From assembly GCA_037951105.1 (NCBI GenBank), contig JBAMJV010000877.1, positions 35,001 to 99,000 of the forward strand: a DNA stretch of 64,000 bases, written 5' to 3'. The DNA is from Echinarachnius parma. Its lineage: Eukaryota > Echinodermata > Echinoidea > Clypeasteroida > Echinarachniidae. The translations under genes and the position numbers were made by a program. Shown here piece after piece: positions 22,542 to 34,758 of the stretch. Numbering within the stretch: position 1 is the stretch's first letter; each line of letters opens with the position of its first letter. The notes under the pieces are model-generated. The model had not been told where the DNA came from, did no database searches, and worked only from the letters and a program-made list of their open reading frames with translations.

Positions 22542-23095
22542 AGGGATAGTTGAGTTTTGGTAGAGAGGGCGCTAGACTACTTATTTTTTTCGTGAGGTAA
22601 TGAAAAACTGAGTGTAAAATTTGAAAGAGCATAATATTTAAATAATAAAATCATCTTTGTTTGATCAAAATCGGTTCAGAGACGGCTGAAATATCCATAA
22701 ATATAACAATTTGTAATAAAGCTGGGGCTCCAGCTGTTTATTAGAGAATTTTGAACCAGCCGTTAAAAATTCAAAAAAATGCTTCCTCTTTTCAAAAAGT
22801 TACAAAATAGGTATTTAAATAGTTGTTGGTTATTTCTCTATCTAATCACTATTTCAACAAAACATCACATGCACAATATTTTATTCAAAATGGTTGAAAC
22901 TGATGAGTGTTTAGAGAGCGCCCTCTTACGTGTTAACGGCTCTTTTTGAATGATAACATCTTTACTACGTCATTTGTAATTTTGTGTTCCTTTCTAGTTA
23001 TAACTATTAGTTTGTAATGTAATGATGCAGGTTTTGCTTACTAAAATTCAGTTTCACCAAAACTGTACTCTCCTTACCAGAACTCAACTATCCCT
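22542..23095 (+). mobile_element. 550-bp TTAA MITE with verified empty site
   Basis: TTAA on both sides (22538-22541, 23096-23099). It starts AGGGATAGTTGAGTTTTGGT and ends AGAACTCAACTATCCCT. The flanks (TAGGATTAA left, TTAAGTATG right) are contiguous at 58425-58437, where the element is absent. 554 bp, non-coding. Confidence 0.92.
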
Positions 23096-23180
23096 TTAAG
23101 TATGATGAGTATCTCCTTGAAGATCGTCATTCGTTGCTGTCATGTATATATATATACTACTTCAACTATTGTTCGAATGT

Positions 23181-23415
23181 GGGGGGGGGGGGGGGGGGGG
23201 GGGGGGAGGGTAGACCAGCCGGGATACGATCTGAAGCCCAGGGCATGAGAAGATATACCCACTGTTATAGTAGTGGGGGCTCTTAGGTCATGGGGTGTGC
23301 ACTTCCGGATAAAAGCATGGATAAAAGCATGGGGGAGGGGGGGGGGGGGGGAGGGTAGACCAGCCGGGATACGATCTGAAGCCCAGGGCATGAGAAGATA
23401 TACCCACTGTTATAG
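23181..23415. repeat. Poly-G and a tandem-duplicated end of the foldback element
   Basis: G26 at 23181-23206. A 140-bp segment (AGGGTAGACCAGCCGGGATA through GGATAAAAGCATG) is present from about 23207 and again from about 23353, each preceded by a G run. The first copy includes a second outer end of the foldback element. Confidence 0.8.
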
Positions 23416-23540
23416 TAGTGGGGGCTCTTAGGTCATGGGGTGTGCACTTCCGGATAAAAGCATGAATTTTGGCACACAGATAGTTTAGACCTTCCTCTTC
23501 AAGAAATTTGATGGAAGCAATTTTGCACGGGCCATTCTTG

Positions 23541-24060
23541 GCCGCCATCTTGGATTTCAAAATGGCCGCCATCTGGCACCTACTTTCATCAATATCGCAG
23601 CAACTAAAACAGCTAGAGAGGTTTTTTCAGTGGCTATACCCACATAATGGGGGCCAACGAATCACCTGAATCGAATATCAAGACTTAAAATGGCAGCCAT
23701 CTTGAATTTCAAAATGGCCGCCATCTGGCACCTGTTTTCATCAATATCTCAGCAACTGAAACAGCTAGAGAGTTATTTTCAGTGGCTATACCCACATAAT
23801 GTGGGCCAACGAATCACCTGAATCGAATATCAAGACTTCAAATGGCAGCCATCTTGAATTTCAAAATGGCCGCCATCTGGCACCTGTTTTCATCAATATC
23901 TCAGCAACTAAAACAGCTAGAGAGTTATTTTCAGTGGCTATACCCAAATAATGGGGGCCAACGAATCACCTGAATCGAATATCAAGACTTCAAATGGCAG
24001 CCATCTTAAATTTCAAGATGGCCGACATGGGAAGCCTATATTTTACTCCATCTCAGAAAC
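23541..24060. repeat. Left-arm array of the foldback element (about 155-bp units)
   Basis: At least three near-identical units, each with AAAATGGCCGCCATCTGGCA, TCAGCAAC, AACAGCTAGAGAG and CCAACGAATCACCTGAATCG, then decaying relatives to 24400. Confidence 0.88.
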
Positions 24061-24449
24061 TTAAACAATTACGGGGTTCATTTAAACTGATATGCCTATC
24101 TGTTTGTGGTCAACTTGTAACAATTTACCAATAGATGGATGGAAGCAATTATGCACTTCCCATGTTAACCGCCATCTTGAATTTCAAAATGACTGCCATC
24201 TGAAACCCTATTTTCTCCAATATTTCAAAAACTAAAACAGCTGGAGAGTTTATTTCAGCCGGGTACACTCACATTGTCTTGGTCAACGAATCACCTGGAT
24301 CGTTTTAATAAGCTTCAAATAGTATCTTGAATTTCAAGATGGCTGCCACCGGTAGCCTATTCAATTATGTATCTCAGAATAAAATCAGTAAGTGCACTTC
24401 GATGGGTATGCCCATATTAGGTTGGAAGCAATGTTGCTGATATATAATG

Positions 24450-27100
24450 ATATAAAGATAATCTGAACAAAATAGAAGTCTACTTGACCATTCGATTGAT
24501 TAAACAAAGTTATCGGGTAGGAGGTAGTTCAAAAGAGAATCCAATGAGTGTACTAACCTATCTTTTGAAAAGCAGTAACATTCATTCGAGCATTATTTGC
24601 AAATGTTTCAGACCCCACTAATGAAAACTAACTAAATGGAAACAGTTTGAACGTTTTGTTGACCATACAAATGTTCACTTCCTAATATTCGGATCTCATC
24701 AACAGCCTTCGTCAGCTGTGCATGACCTGACTGTTAACCTTTCTTACGAAACGATCAATTATCTGATCGTATACGTCATCAGGTAGTTTTGTCTCTGTTC
24801 ACTGTGGGTTGAAACTCCAGGATGTATGTACATGCAGATATCTTTCTTCACCCTTTTTGTATTGGGCCACATTTCCGAAATGTAGACCTTTTGCCAGTCA
24901 GACCTGATGGTCAGGGGACTCAATGTGGCATGTTTTGAGACACTCCAGAGGAACAAGTTGGGTGACGGTGTTCCAAATATCTGGTCTTGGGAGATTGCTA
25001 CATTTCTTTCACTTATGATTCCTTGCATAGGACTTTTGTTTGATTAATTGCAGCCAAATGGCTAGTAGTCCACCCTTGGCATGGAATTACAATACTACGC
25101 CCCACAATTATTTTTGATGTTGTCTTTAGGCGATACTAAGACTTGGTGCTTTATTCTTGTTGGCTTTAGATACACCCTAATGCCCGATTAAATTGAAATT
25201 CAGTAGACTCCTAATATCAGGTCAGATGAGTGTCATTTTGAGCATTGCATGTTCCTCTCAGTGGGGTGATCCTTCTGTAGCTTTTTAAGCCCAAATATAC
25301 ATTAGTTGCAACACACATAAGAGAGACTAGTAATATGTTATCATCTTGACAGCAAAGGGATTGGTGATTACGATAATGGAACAAAGTAACAGTCACTCCT
25401 AATGTTTGTTCAAATAGGTAATTAGAGATGAAATGAGACATTGGACAGTGTGAGTTGCTTTCCGATAAATCTTAACGTTCAGACTACAATCAAGTTTGAT
25501 CATTATCATGACTATATAAAAGTGTCAAGGAACACTAACGACTTATCCTTCCCTTCGTTAGGGAACTACAAGTTTACTCCTGCACAAATTGTTTGAGTTT
25601 CGGATGAGTGTCATCCATATAACAATACCACCAAATTTATGGTTTTGGTGCATTGTCAATGTCTATTTTTTCAAGTATTTCATTTATAAATTTCATAGGA
25701 TGGGAGTTAGAAGGAATAGTATTGCTGCTTCGTGGATTTGTTGGTAAAAGATCCATTGTAGCCAATGTATGTGGACCCTGTATGTGTGCATGTTCTTTCA
25801 GGGGTTAGAAACCGGGCTCACAGACAATCTGGTCCAGACCTACATGTATCCTATTATATTTCCTCTTGTGTAACAGACATGTCACCACGTAGCCAACTCT
25901 CGATTAAGCGTAGAAGCTATCGAGAGTGGACACGTGGAAGACGAGAGCTTTGATCATTATGACATGACTTTACGTACGTTACCTACTTTAGTCCCCATAG
26001 ACAAATCAACACTTGAGGACACAATTATCTAGAGTATATATAGGACCAGCATGTCTGAATTACATTTTCCAACGAATGGAAGAATGTCTGCGCTGCGCAA
26101 ACCGATACTTTGACTATACAGTGACACTTTTAGCGAGCAGATTCATATATCAGCATGACACTCAACAAATTCAAGAAATAATTCGTGCAGGAGTTAATTA
26201 ATCACTTGAACTCCATTTATCCGGACTTAGCGTTCCCTATCGAGGAGAAGGAGGGCATGTAGGCACTTAATTATGGTAGCTTGGAAGATTTATCGGAGAG
26301 AAATTCACACAGTTGGTTTATATAATATGTTCACCTCCAGTCACCCCTGTGAACGTTGGAGTGATCAATACTTAGTTCATACCGATCCATATCAATCCCT
26401 TGACTCTCTCCACTTGTGTCTAATATAATTGGGCTTCAAAATGGGCCAAAGCCAACTAGATAAACCCACACTTAAAAGGACATAACGTTCTACCCTACAT
26501 CAAGGGTGCCTCAAAAGCTCTTTGAAGGAATTTGGCATCAAAGTGTATTACAAGCCGTCAAGAACATTACACCAAATCTTAGCAGCTCATCATAACGACA
26601 TGACTGAGAAAAGGAGCATGCCTTAGCATGCTCAAACTACAAAAGGATGTTTGCAAGGAATCACATAAAGGAGATACGGAGCTGTCTCTCAAAACCATAT
26701 TCGTGGAACACTGAAGCAAGAATTCAATCAATACAATGATTCACATGATGGCTACCACCTGACAATTTAAAAGCAATCCAGGTAATTCAGTGACATCAAC
26801 ATTAAGTATAACCACTCAAATTAACTGTGTTACAGTGTGATCTTTAATAAAGAGCTAGAGCTGAATACAGTTCCCAGGGTGGCCATCTTGAAATTATATG
26901 ATGAATGTCTTGAAGACATCTATAAAGTCGATATAGGTCATTAATTGATGCCGACAATGACGGCAGTAACCTCCGACATTATTATCCAGATGTTATTGTT
27001 TCTGAAATAGTAACCCCTTGCTTGAATACAGGAACGGAGTGTGATATATGTACAAAATATATGAGAATGTCAACATTTTGAAGCGAAACAAGATTTCAGG
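24450..27100. other. Foldback element interior, no gene recognised
   Basis: Unique-looking sequence with only short open frames (up to 89 codons), none resembling a known family. No tandem structure seen. Confidence 0.5.
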
Positions 27101-28445
27101 TGGTGACCATTTTGAAATTGAAGACTAAATTGCTTCCAACCACTGTGGGTGCATCTGACTTAGGTCTTTCAAATGTACTCCATGTTATTTATTGCAAACA
27201 CCAGATTGCATACCCACAGTAACGTACTCTGTTGCTTTTTTAGTCTCGCATATTTGAATCAAATCTATATCGACTTATCATGGCAGCCATACCGAACTTC
27301 AAGATGGCCCAAACATTTCAAGTCTTTTAAGTCAATCCAGGTGATCTGTTGACCCCGAAAATGTGTTTAAAGACACTAAAAAGAACTCTCCATCCTTTTT
27401 AGTTTCTGAAATACACGCAAAATAGGTTCCAGATGTCAGCCATTATGACATTCAAGATGGCGGCCGAAATGGGTCTTGCTTATTTGCTTTCAACCTCATG
27501 TTTCTTTTAAAGACAGACAAGTCGTTGGCCACAAAAAAAAGGCATAGCAACTGGAAAGAACTTTGTGCCGTTTTTAGTCTCTGATATAAAGAGTAAAATA
27601 TGCTAATCCCCATGGCGGCCATCTTGAAATTCAAGATGGCTGCCGATTGACGCCTTTGAGGTGGATTCAGGTGATTCGTTGCACCCAAATAAGTGGGTAT
27701 AGCCGCTAAAATTAATGCTTTAGCTGTTTTAGTTTCTAAAAGTAGATAAATGGGAAGTGCATAATTGCTCAATTCCAACCATTCATTGGTAAGTTGACCA
27801 CGAACAGATAGGCATATCGATCAGTTGAAATGAACTCCGTAATTGCTTCAGTTTCTAAGATGGAGTTAAACATAGGCTTCACGTGATTCGTTGGCCCACA
27901 TTATGGAGGTATAGCCACTGAAAATAACTCTCTAGCTGTTTTAGTTGCTGAGATATTGAGGAAAACAGGTGCCAGATGGCGGCCATTTTGAAATTCAAGA
28001 TGGCTGCCATTTTAAGTCTTGATATTCGATTCAGGTGATTCGTTGGTCCCCATTATGTGGGTATAGCCACTGAAAATAACTCTCTAGCTGATTTATTTGC
28101 TGAGATATTGATGAAAACAGGTGCCAGATGGCGGCCATTTTAAATTCAAGATGGCTGCCATTTGAAGTCTTGATATTCGATTCAGGTGATTCGTTGGCCC
28201 CCATTATGTGGGTATAGCCACTGAAAATAACTCTCTAGCTGTTTTAGTTGCTGAGATATTGATGAAAAAAGGTGCCAGATGGCGGCCATTTTGAAATCCC
28301 AGATGGCGGCCAAGAATGAGCCGTGCAAAATTGCTTCCATCAAATTTCTTGAAGAGGATAGTCTAAACTATTTGTGTGCCATAATTCATGCTTTTATCCA
28401 GAAGTGCACACTTGGTCTCATATATTGACTTAAGAGCCCCCACTA
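27100..28445. repeat. Right-arm array of the foldback element
   Basis: Inverted counterpart of the left arm: three clear units (27890-28310) with CGATTCAGGTGATTCGTTGG and CAGATGGCGGCCATTTTGAA, plus decayed units from 27100. The sequence nearest the outer end mirrors 23420-23560 closely. Confidence 0.85.
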
Positions 28446-28697
28446 TAGGGGGGAAGTAACACATTAGCGAGGTGTTAATGACGACGTCACGAACAAAGGG
28501 GTGTTAATTAGTGGGAAATGCAGTTCGAGTATCCTTCTTCGACGATAATGGCAAACATGTTTGAACATGTCCTGCTCCCCTTGTTGAGAATATCGAGTCT
28601 CAAATGACATTGAGGGTAATGATCCTTATTTATTATATGTAAAGTGATTTTCATGTAGTTTTGTAAAGCCGATCCAAGCTCGGGTAAATATTTAAGT
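28446..28697. repeat. Repeat unit 'A', copy 1
   Basis: Matches 29664-29938 in the same orientation and 40200-40480 in reverse (AAGTAACACATTAGCGAGGT, TAATGATCCTTATTTATTAT). Copy 2 has an extra GGAAGTGAGTCACTTCC palindrome that copy 1 lacks. Confidence 0.85.
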
Positions 28698-30225
28698 CGG
28701 AACATCGTGAAGCGTTCCCTCACATTCGAAATGATGTAGTAGTAGTATTTGCCAGCTTATAATTATTTACTCTTACGGCATCATATATGTGAATATGATT
28801 ATCATCTGCTAAATTAGACACGGTTCAACGTTGTCTTTATTTTCTTTTTGTCTTTACAACGACAAATAATCATGCAAACCATCAAAAATGTATGGGAATC
28901 ATGCTTCAACGAGTAAATTAAAATCAGAAATATCTTATTTATAACAAGTATAACGACCATTATGGCGTCATGCAACCGCATGCACACTTATGGTATTATT
29001 TTTTATACTCAACTTCCTCTTCTGAGTGTAAAGATTTCTTTAGTCGTTAGTTCAAATAACACAAGATCGTTGCTCGTTACCTAATTTCAAGACGCCATGA
29101 TATGCCGTGTGAAATAAGACTGTGAATACACAAAAGGCGCTATGTGAAACCGTGACTTTCCCCAAATTCGATGACGCACATGAAACTTGGTCCGTGTTAA
29201 TTCGCTATAGAATTTGCTACATTGTTATAGTAAAACGCCTGAAAATATTCACTGATTGTTCACATCTTGTTAAACGACGCTCAGATTGTGTGATTTATAT
29301 GTTTACATTTTGTTTCACGACGTTCAGACTTTTCAACTCAAGGCAAACCACAAACCACAAATACAAGGCAAAACGAGAGCCTACAAAAAGAGTAGTTCGG
29401 GTTTGACGTCACGTTTTAAAGCGATCCGAGTTTCATAAACATCAATGGCAGCTTCCATGCTGTACGCGATGAAAGGGATTAGCCCGTAGAGCGAATGACT
29501 TTAAATGATGCTTAAAGGGGCAATGTTGGTCGTATTTGCATGTAATTATGTTTGACTGGTGCTGGAAGAGAACATAATTAAAGGTAAATAGATGTTTTGG
29601 AAACTTTCTCTTTAAGCTACCATAGTTGTATGGCTACATGCCAGAAGGTATACCCACTGTTATAGGGGGGAAGTAACACATTAGCGAGGTGTTAATTAGT
29701 CGGAAGTGAGTCACTTCCGACGACAACGTCACGAACAAAGGGGTGTTAATTAGTGGGAAATGCAGATCGAGTATCCTTCTTCAACGATAATGGTAAACAT
29801 GTTTAAACATGTCCTGCTCCCCTTGTTGAGAATATCGAGTCTCAAATGACATTGAGGGTAATGATCCTTATTTATTATATGTAAAGTGATTTTCATGTAG
29901 TTTTGTAAAGCCGATCCAAGCTCGGGTAAATATTTCAGATATGTTTGAATTATTCTGACCTCTTTTCGAGCTGTCCCGAGTTGTTCCGAGTTGTGCCGAG
30001 TTGCTCCGAGTTTACTCCGAGTTGCTCCGAGTTTACTCCGAGTTGCTCCGAGTTTACTCCGAGTTGCTCCGAGTTGCTCCGAGTTTACTCCGAGTTGCTC
30101 TGAGTTTACTCCGAGTTGCTCCGAGTTTACTCCGAGTTGGTCTGAGTTGCTCCAATTCCTGATATTACGACCTCTGTGCAAATCATTGTGTCTGGTTGAT
30201 TATAACTTTTATCTTACAATTTGTG
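28698..30225 (+). repeat. Long inverted repeat, left arm (1,528 bp)
   Basis: Reverse complement of 39919-41833. The outer limit is CGGAACATCGTG at 28698; the inner limit is ACAATTTGTG at 30225. After removing the MITE and one TTAA inserted in the right arm, lengths are 1,528 and about 1,523 bp. A 94-codon frame (29122) is present in both arms with one indel, which reflects the duplication, not a gene. Confidence 0.92.
29985..30150 (-). repeat. 21-bp minisatellite, array 1
   Basis: Reverse-complement units of GGAGCAACTCGGAGTAAACTC and shorter variants. It sits at the inner end of the left inverted-repeat arm. Confidence 0.92.
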
Positions 30226-30230
30226 CAGGT

Positions 30231-30488
30231 TGGATAGTTTCAATGTGTCTTGTCAAATTATACTGTCTGCTGAACATTTTGTGACACAGTGGACAGGTAT
30301 GCATTTTGACCGATGAGGTAAAATTAATGTTTGCTCTTTGAACGCTTGTTAGTGATTAACAAGGAATGTACAAAGTTATTCATTGATATATTGACGAGTT
30401 AGATTTGAAATCTGTCAAGTCACTGTTTGCTAGTATGAGTGTTCAGTCATCCCTACTCGCATGATTGATCATGGCACTTACACGACTG
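30231..30488 (-). repeat. Partial 840-bp unit with truncated zinc-finger ORF
   Basis: Matches 32777-33031. It contains the first part of the zinc-finger coding sequence and the sequence before its ATG, but the acidic part is missing, cut at the junction with the inverted-repeat arm. It ends CACGACTGCTAAGTG, the unoccupied form of the 5 kb CCCA element's site. Confidence 0.82.
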
Positions 30489-30584
30489 CTAAGTGTACTC
30501 AACTTGCAAGATTGAAGTTGTTATCACCTAGACAGAATGATTTTCGCAGAGGTCGTAATATGGCTCGTATCATCTCGGAACAAT

Positions 30585-30725
30585 TCGGAGCAACTCGGAG
30601 TAAACTCGGAACAACTCGGAGCAACTCGGAGTAAACTCGGAGCAACTCGGAGTAAACTCGGAGCAACACGGAGTAAACTCGGAGCAACTCGGAGTAAAAC
30701 TCAGAGCAACTCGGAGTAAACTCGG
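30585..30725 (+). repeat. 21-bp minisatellite, array 2a (left of hAT)
   Basis: Units of GGAGCAACTCGGAGTAAACTC. The array is cut by a hAT element and resumes at 32422-32480. The intact equivalent is at 38166-38370. Confidence 0.92.
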
Positions 30726-32421
30726 CAGTGGCGTAGCTACGGGGGGGGGGGGGCACGGGGGGCACGTGCCCCGCAATCGTTTGGCAAAAAAAAAAAAAAA
30801 AATGACGACCCGACATGAAGCCAAATGTGTCTACAATGTATATCATTCATTATTATCACGTTTTATTTAATGTGTGATAATAATCATTATCAACGATAAT
30901 AACCAAGAACATAACAGTCGTTCCCTAGTACTAGCAATAGCGCACCTATATCAGTTTGAAGAATCCTTCCAATATAGCGCCTTATGCAAATTTTCAGTCC
31001 CGTGCGCGAGGATCGACGCTCACCGCATTTCAGAAGACATAGAGCGCGTATAGGCCTAACAAACTTCCTTGCATGGTAAATCGTTTATCATACCAAGGGC
31101 CCTTTTAGGATCTTGAATCTGCCTCCCGCTTTTATAGATAATTTTGACGCCTTCATGCAGGCTATAAAGGCGCATAGCTGCACTACGTAGTCCTAAATGT
31201 CTAGGTAAAGACAAACTTCTTTTACTAATTTCCTCACTCCAAATGCACCCGTTCCATTAATTCATGATGCATAATCTAGGCATATTGTTGACGATCATGA
31301 TTGAAGGAGCACCAGTCATCTTCTCCAGAGTCGATATCTGCATCAGTTGAGCATAGGCCTACTGAAACTAATTCAAAGGACCCGAGCATAGCTGGGTTTT
31401 TTTTAGTTTGAAAAGGACTGTAAATCTTAATTTTTGCCGCGCGCTTCGCGCGCATATTCTGAAATACTGATATATACGAAATTTATTAGACCCTCATCTA
31501 TCATGTCTATAGCACACTATCATCGGAAAATAAAATAATTTGAAATAATATATCTTTTAGTAAATTCGGTCCATATGCGCTGAATGCAAATAAAATTGGA
31601 ATATTATGTCCCCCACATTAGAAAGGGGAGGAGATTGTCCCCCTCCTTTGTCATTAAGTATGTTTGGTTCCATACTTATATACTTTATATTACGTGAAAT
31701 TTCTGTCTTAGGTGTGCACCAAATCGCACGATTTCAGGCCCTATTGTGGGAGGGGGACACCCCCTCCCACACCCTCCCCCAATCGGTCGCTTCGCTTCCT
31801 CGCAATGTCTCCCCTCCACTTTTGCTTAGTTCCATTGGAGCTCAATGCCCTAGACTATATCGATGGCTCTATAGTATACAGGATCACGTGGATCCATCTC
31901 ACGGGCTTAATCTTTCCTCGCTATTACCGTTTTAAAATACGTAACGAGTAGATTCACTATTATATACCATTTTAACACCCATGATTAAGACAATGATAAA
32001 GACAATAATGACCATACTTCTACAGTGATATTTTAAACACCAATTTCAAAAATTTCAAAAAAATTGGGAGGGGGTGAACCCCCTCCCACACCCTCCCCCA
32101 AATAAATGTAGACAAGCATACGGCGTGAGAGTATTTGAGTCTGGTGTGTGTGTGTACACGTAGGTTTGATTGTGTGTGTATACTTTATCATGAGGGAAAT
32201 GATTTCTTTAATTCAGTGTTATCAAATTTCCTTCCAAGGTATGCACCAAATTGCATTATTTCAAGTAAAAATTTGCAAAAGCTCCCTACCGTGGGAGGGG
32301 GGACACCCCCCTCCCACACCCTCCCCCCCCCCTCTGGCGCTACGCGCCCTCGGGCTTGGTCGCTCCGCTCCCTCGCAGCTGTGCCCCCCCCCCCAATCAC
32401 TTGACCCTCGCTACGCCACTG
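30726..32421. mobile_element. Non-autonomous hAT-type transposon, 1,696 bp
   Basis: The ends CAGTGGCGTAGC and GCTACGCCACTG are inverted. An 8-bp target duplication AAACTCGG flanks it (30718-30725, 32422-32429), the hallmark of hAT, and it is inserted in the minisatellite. The interior has three CCCTCCCACACCCTCCCCC-type blocks (31762, 32080, 32309) and a CGCGCGCTTCGCGCGC palindrome at 31439; related blocks occur in the hAT element at 55746. No transposase; the proline-rich ORFs are low-complexity translations. Confidence 0.9.
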
Positions 32422-32480
32422 AAACTCGGAGCAACTCGGAGCAACTCGGCACAATTCGGAGCAACTCGGCACAACTCGCA
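32422..32480 (+). repeat. 21-bp minisatellite, array 2b (right of hAT)
   Basis: Remainder of the split array, ending in ACTCGGCACAACTCGCAAAG. Confidence 0.88.
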
Positions 32481-32559
32481 AAGGGGGTCACAATAATTCA
32501 AACATATGAAATATTGAAACATTGAAATATTGACCCAAAGAAGAATACTAAAATGAATT

Positions 32560-32849
32560 TCTTTTTTTTTAATAATGTGTAAGGTGGTGTCTCCTTCATT
32601 TTGTGACGAGGTATCGTCTCCATCAGAGTCGTTGTGTTCACTATCGATAGATTCGCTATCGCTTCTTTCCAAGGCTCCCGCATTGATCATCGTATCCTCG
32701 GTAAACCGTTTTTTATGACAACCTTCATTGTACATTTCATGTTCATTATTATCCATTGTAGAACCCTCTTCTGCATGGATAGTTTCAATGTGTCTTGTCA
32801 AATTATACTGTCTGCTGAACATTTTGTGACACAGTGGACAGGTATGCAT
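32560..32849 (-). CDS. Single C2H2 zinc-finger ORF, probably part of a mobile or amplified unit
   Basis: The ATG at 32849 opens a frame starting CPLCHKMFSRQYNLTRHIETIH, a canonical C-x2-C-x12-H-x4-H finger. An acidic serine-rich segment (SDSESIDSEHNDSDGDD) follows. After about residue 95 the frame runs into non-coding repeat, so the true 3' end is unclear; splicing or truncation is possible. A truncated copy is at 30231-30310. It lies in a tandem unit of about 840 bp with the minisatellite. Function unknown; DNA binding is implied by the finger only. Confidence 0.5.
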
Positions 32850-33039
32850 TTTGACCGATGAGGTAAAATTAATGTTTGCTCTTTGAACGCTTGTTAGTGA
32901 TTAACAAGGAATGTACAAAGTTATTCATTGATATATTGACGAGTTAGATTTGAAATCTGTCAAGTCACTGTTTGCTAGCATGAGTGCTCAGTCATCCCTA
33001 CTCGCATGATTGATCATGGCACTTACACGACTGCCCATA

Positions 33040-33670
33040 TAACAATGATACGTTGGCCCATCGTTGGCCCAATGTAGGCGGTCATGTTGGCCCAACGTCA
33101 AAACGTGACGTCTAGCCCACGTCATTCTTGCCGCTGGGCCCTCGTTGGCCCAACCCCCATACGCCAACGTCAATTGCCAATGTTGAGCCAACGTTTGCCC
33201 AACCATTTATTTTGCTATTTCTGACGTCAAGCCAACATTGAGCCGACTAAACCCCAACGTTAATACGACTATATAAGTCAATGTCGGGCCAACGTTAAAA
33301 CGTGACGTTTGGCCCACGTCATTCTTGCCGCTGGGCCCTCGTTGGCCCAACCCCCATAAGCCAACGTCTTGCTACGATGTTGAGCCAACGTTTGCCCAAC
33401 CTTTTATTTTGCTATTTCTGACGTCAAGCCAACATTGAGCCAACTAAACCCCAACGCTGATACGACTTTATAAGTCAATGTCGGGCCAACGTAAAAACGT
33501 GACGTTCGGCCCACGTCATTCTTGCCGCTGGGCCCTCGTTGGCCCAACCCCACAAGCCAACGTCGTACAAGTGTTGGGCCAACGTTTTCCCGACCCTTGC
33601 CCAACCTTTCAGTTGGCTACTTATGACATCGGGCCAACGTTTAGCCAACCTTGAGCCAACCTTTAGCCAA
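33040..33670. repeat. Left-arm array, three 197-bp units
   Basis: GCCGCTGGGCCCTCGTTGGC recurs at 33130, 33327 and 33524. Units also share ACGTGACGT, ATTTTGCTATTTCTGACGTC and TGAGCCAAC. Confidence 0.92.
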
Positions 33671-34754
33671 CAATACGAAAACTAAAAAATTGATAAGATA
33701 AAAGATTGATAGGCTGCATGGTGTTACAAATTCTACCCTACCTTCATGCAAACACTATTCCTACATCCTTATCCTACACCTAATCCTATACCTATCATTC
33801 TAACCTATCATATCCTATCGTCTTATCAACATACTATACAATCGACTTCCTATGCATACTATGTACATTTGTTAGTGGTTAGTAATTGTCAAGAGTAGAT
33901 TGAGAGTATATTCTAAAATAATTAGCCTTTGAATCATATTCATAACACTATATTCAGGTGTCATTTATAGTTTTATAAATTATATAGAAAAACAAGGACA
34001 TGATAACACTGTTTTCAATACAAATAATAGCAAAAATAGCAATTTTTCTGTTCACTATATGATCGTTTATATTCGATCATGAACCCCGATAATAATTCTG
34101 CGTTGAGCCAACGTCGGCCCAACGTCGGCCCACTTACGACGCATTGGGATCGATTGCGAAACCAACCTTTACCGATCATAAATCACTAATTAATAGATGT
34201 ATCAAAGTGAATAAAGAGGGGACTGTGCAAAGGGGCTTTGCACCCCTAATATTTTGTTAATAACATTTCATTTAATTGTATTAATTTACCAATTCAACAA
34301 AATCATATAATGTACAATATTTCACAATTTCCCGTCATTTAGGACAGACATTGCATAGTATGTTAGTCAAAACTAGCCCTTGAATAACTATAAGCAATAC
34401 AAGTATATAATATACATTATATTATCGATAATATTACAACAATCCAGAATGTTCTAAAAAGGTTTTCATACATTGTTGGTAGAACATAATTAAAATATAT
34501 TTTAATCATTGTACAATTTACGAAATCCATATCGTGACATCGTACATTTTAAGTCACATGGAGGTTCATCTAAAATTACTGCCCCAATGTATGAAATGGA
34601 CTGTTTCCCTATATCTGTCTTGATTTAGCTATCTTGCATTTTGTTAATCAATTTTCCCCGTGAAATGTATAGCAGTGGTTAATCTTTTGTTCGTAATATT
34701 CGTATCTATATTACTACAAATGAAGTACAATCCACTTCATCAATGATGTGTTCA
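33671..34754. other. CCCA element interior, no gene
   Basis: AT-rich, no ORF over 60 codons. A short relic of the arm motif (GAGCCAACGTCGGCCCAACG) lies near 34106. Confidence 0.5.
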
Positions 34755-34758
34755 TTAA

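Larger units (their letters stand above)
23416..28445. mobile_element. 5.0 kb foldback element, ends TAGTGGGGGCTCTTA
   Basis: The outer ends TAGTGGGGGCTCTTA (23416) and its complement (to 28445) are perfect for about 15 bp. Inverted arms continue over about 1 kb per side as tandem units rich in AATGGCCGCCATCTTG phrases. It is flanked by TAG on both sides, and a relative of the unoccupied site (CCCACTGTTATAGGGGGG) is at 29656-29673, supporting a 3-bp TAG duplication. The interior (24450-27100) has no ORF over 90 codons and no recognisable transposase, so it is non-autonomous. Superfamily unknown. Confidence 0.75.

Noticed and set aside
23416-28445. Reading the foldback element as a CACTA transposon
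   Set aside because: The 3-bp duplication fits, but the ends are TAGTG...CACTA, the reverse of CACTA ends, and no transposase is present.
29122-29406. 94-codon ORF repeated nearly identically at 41129-41410
   Set aside because: Conservation is explained by the recent inverted repeat, which is equally conserved outside the frame; an indel changes the C-terminal half slightly.
30499-30846. ORFs rich in SELLRVY/RVAPS repeats here and at 38096, 39818 and 29991
   Set aside because: Translations of the 21-bp minisatellite in various frames.
31606-31951. Proline-rich ORFs in the hAT element and at 56139-56399
   Set aside because: Related because both hAT elements share CCCTCCCACACC blocks; no transposase motif, and frames differ between copies.
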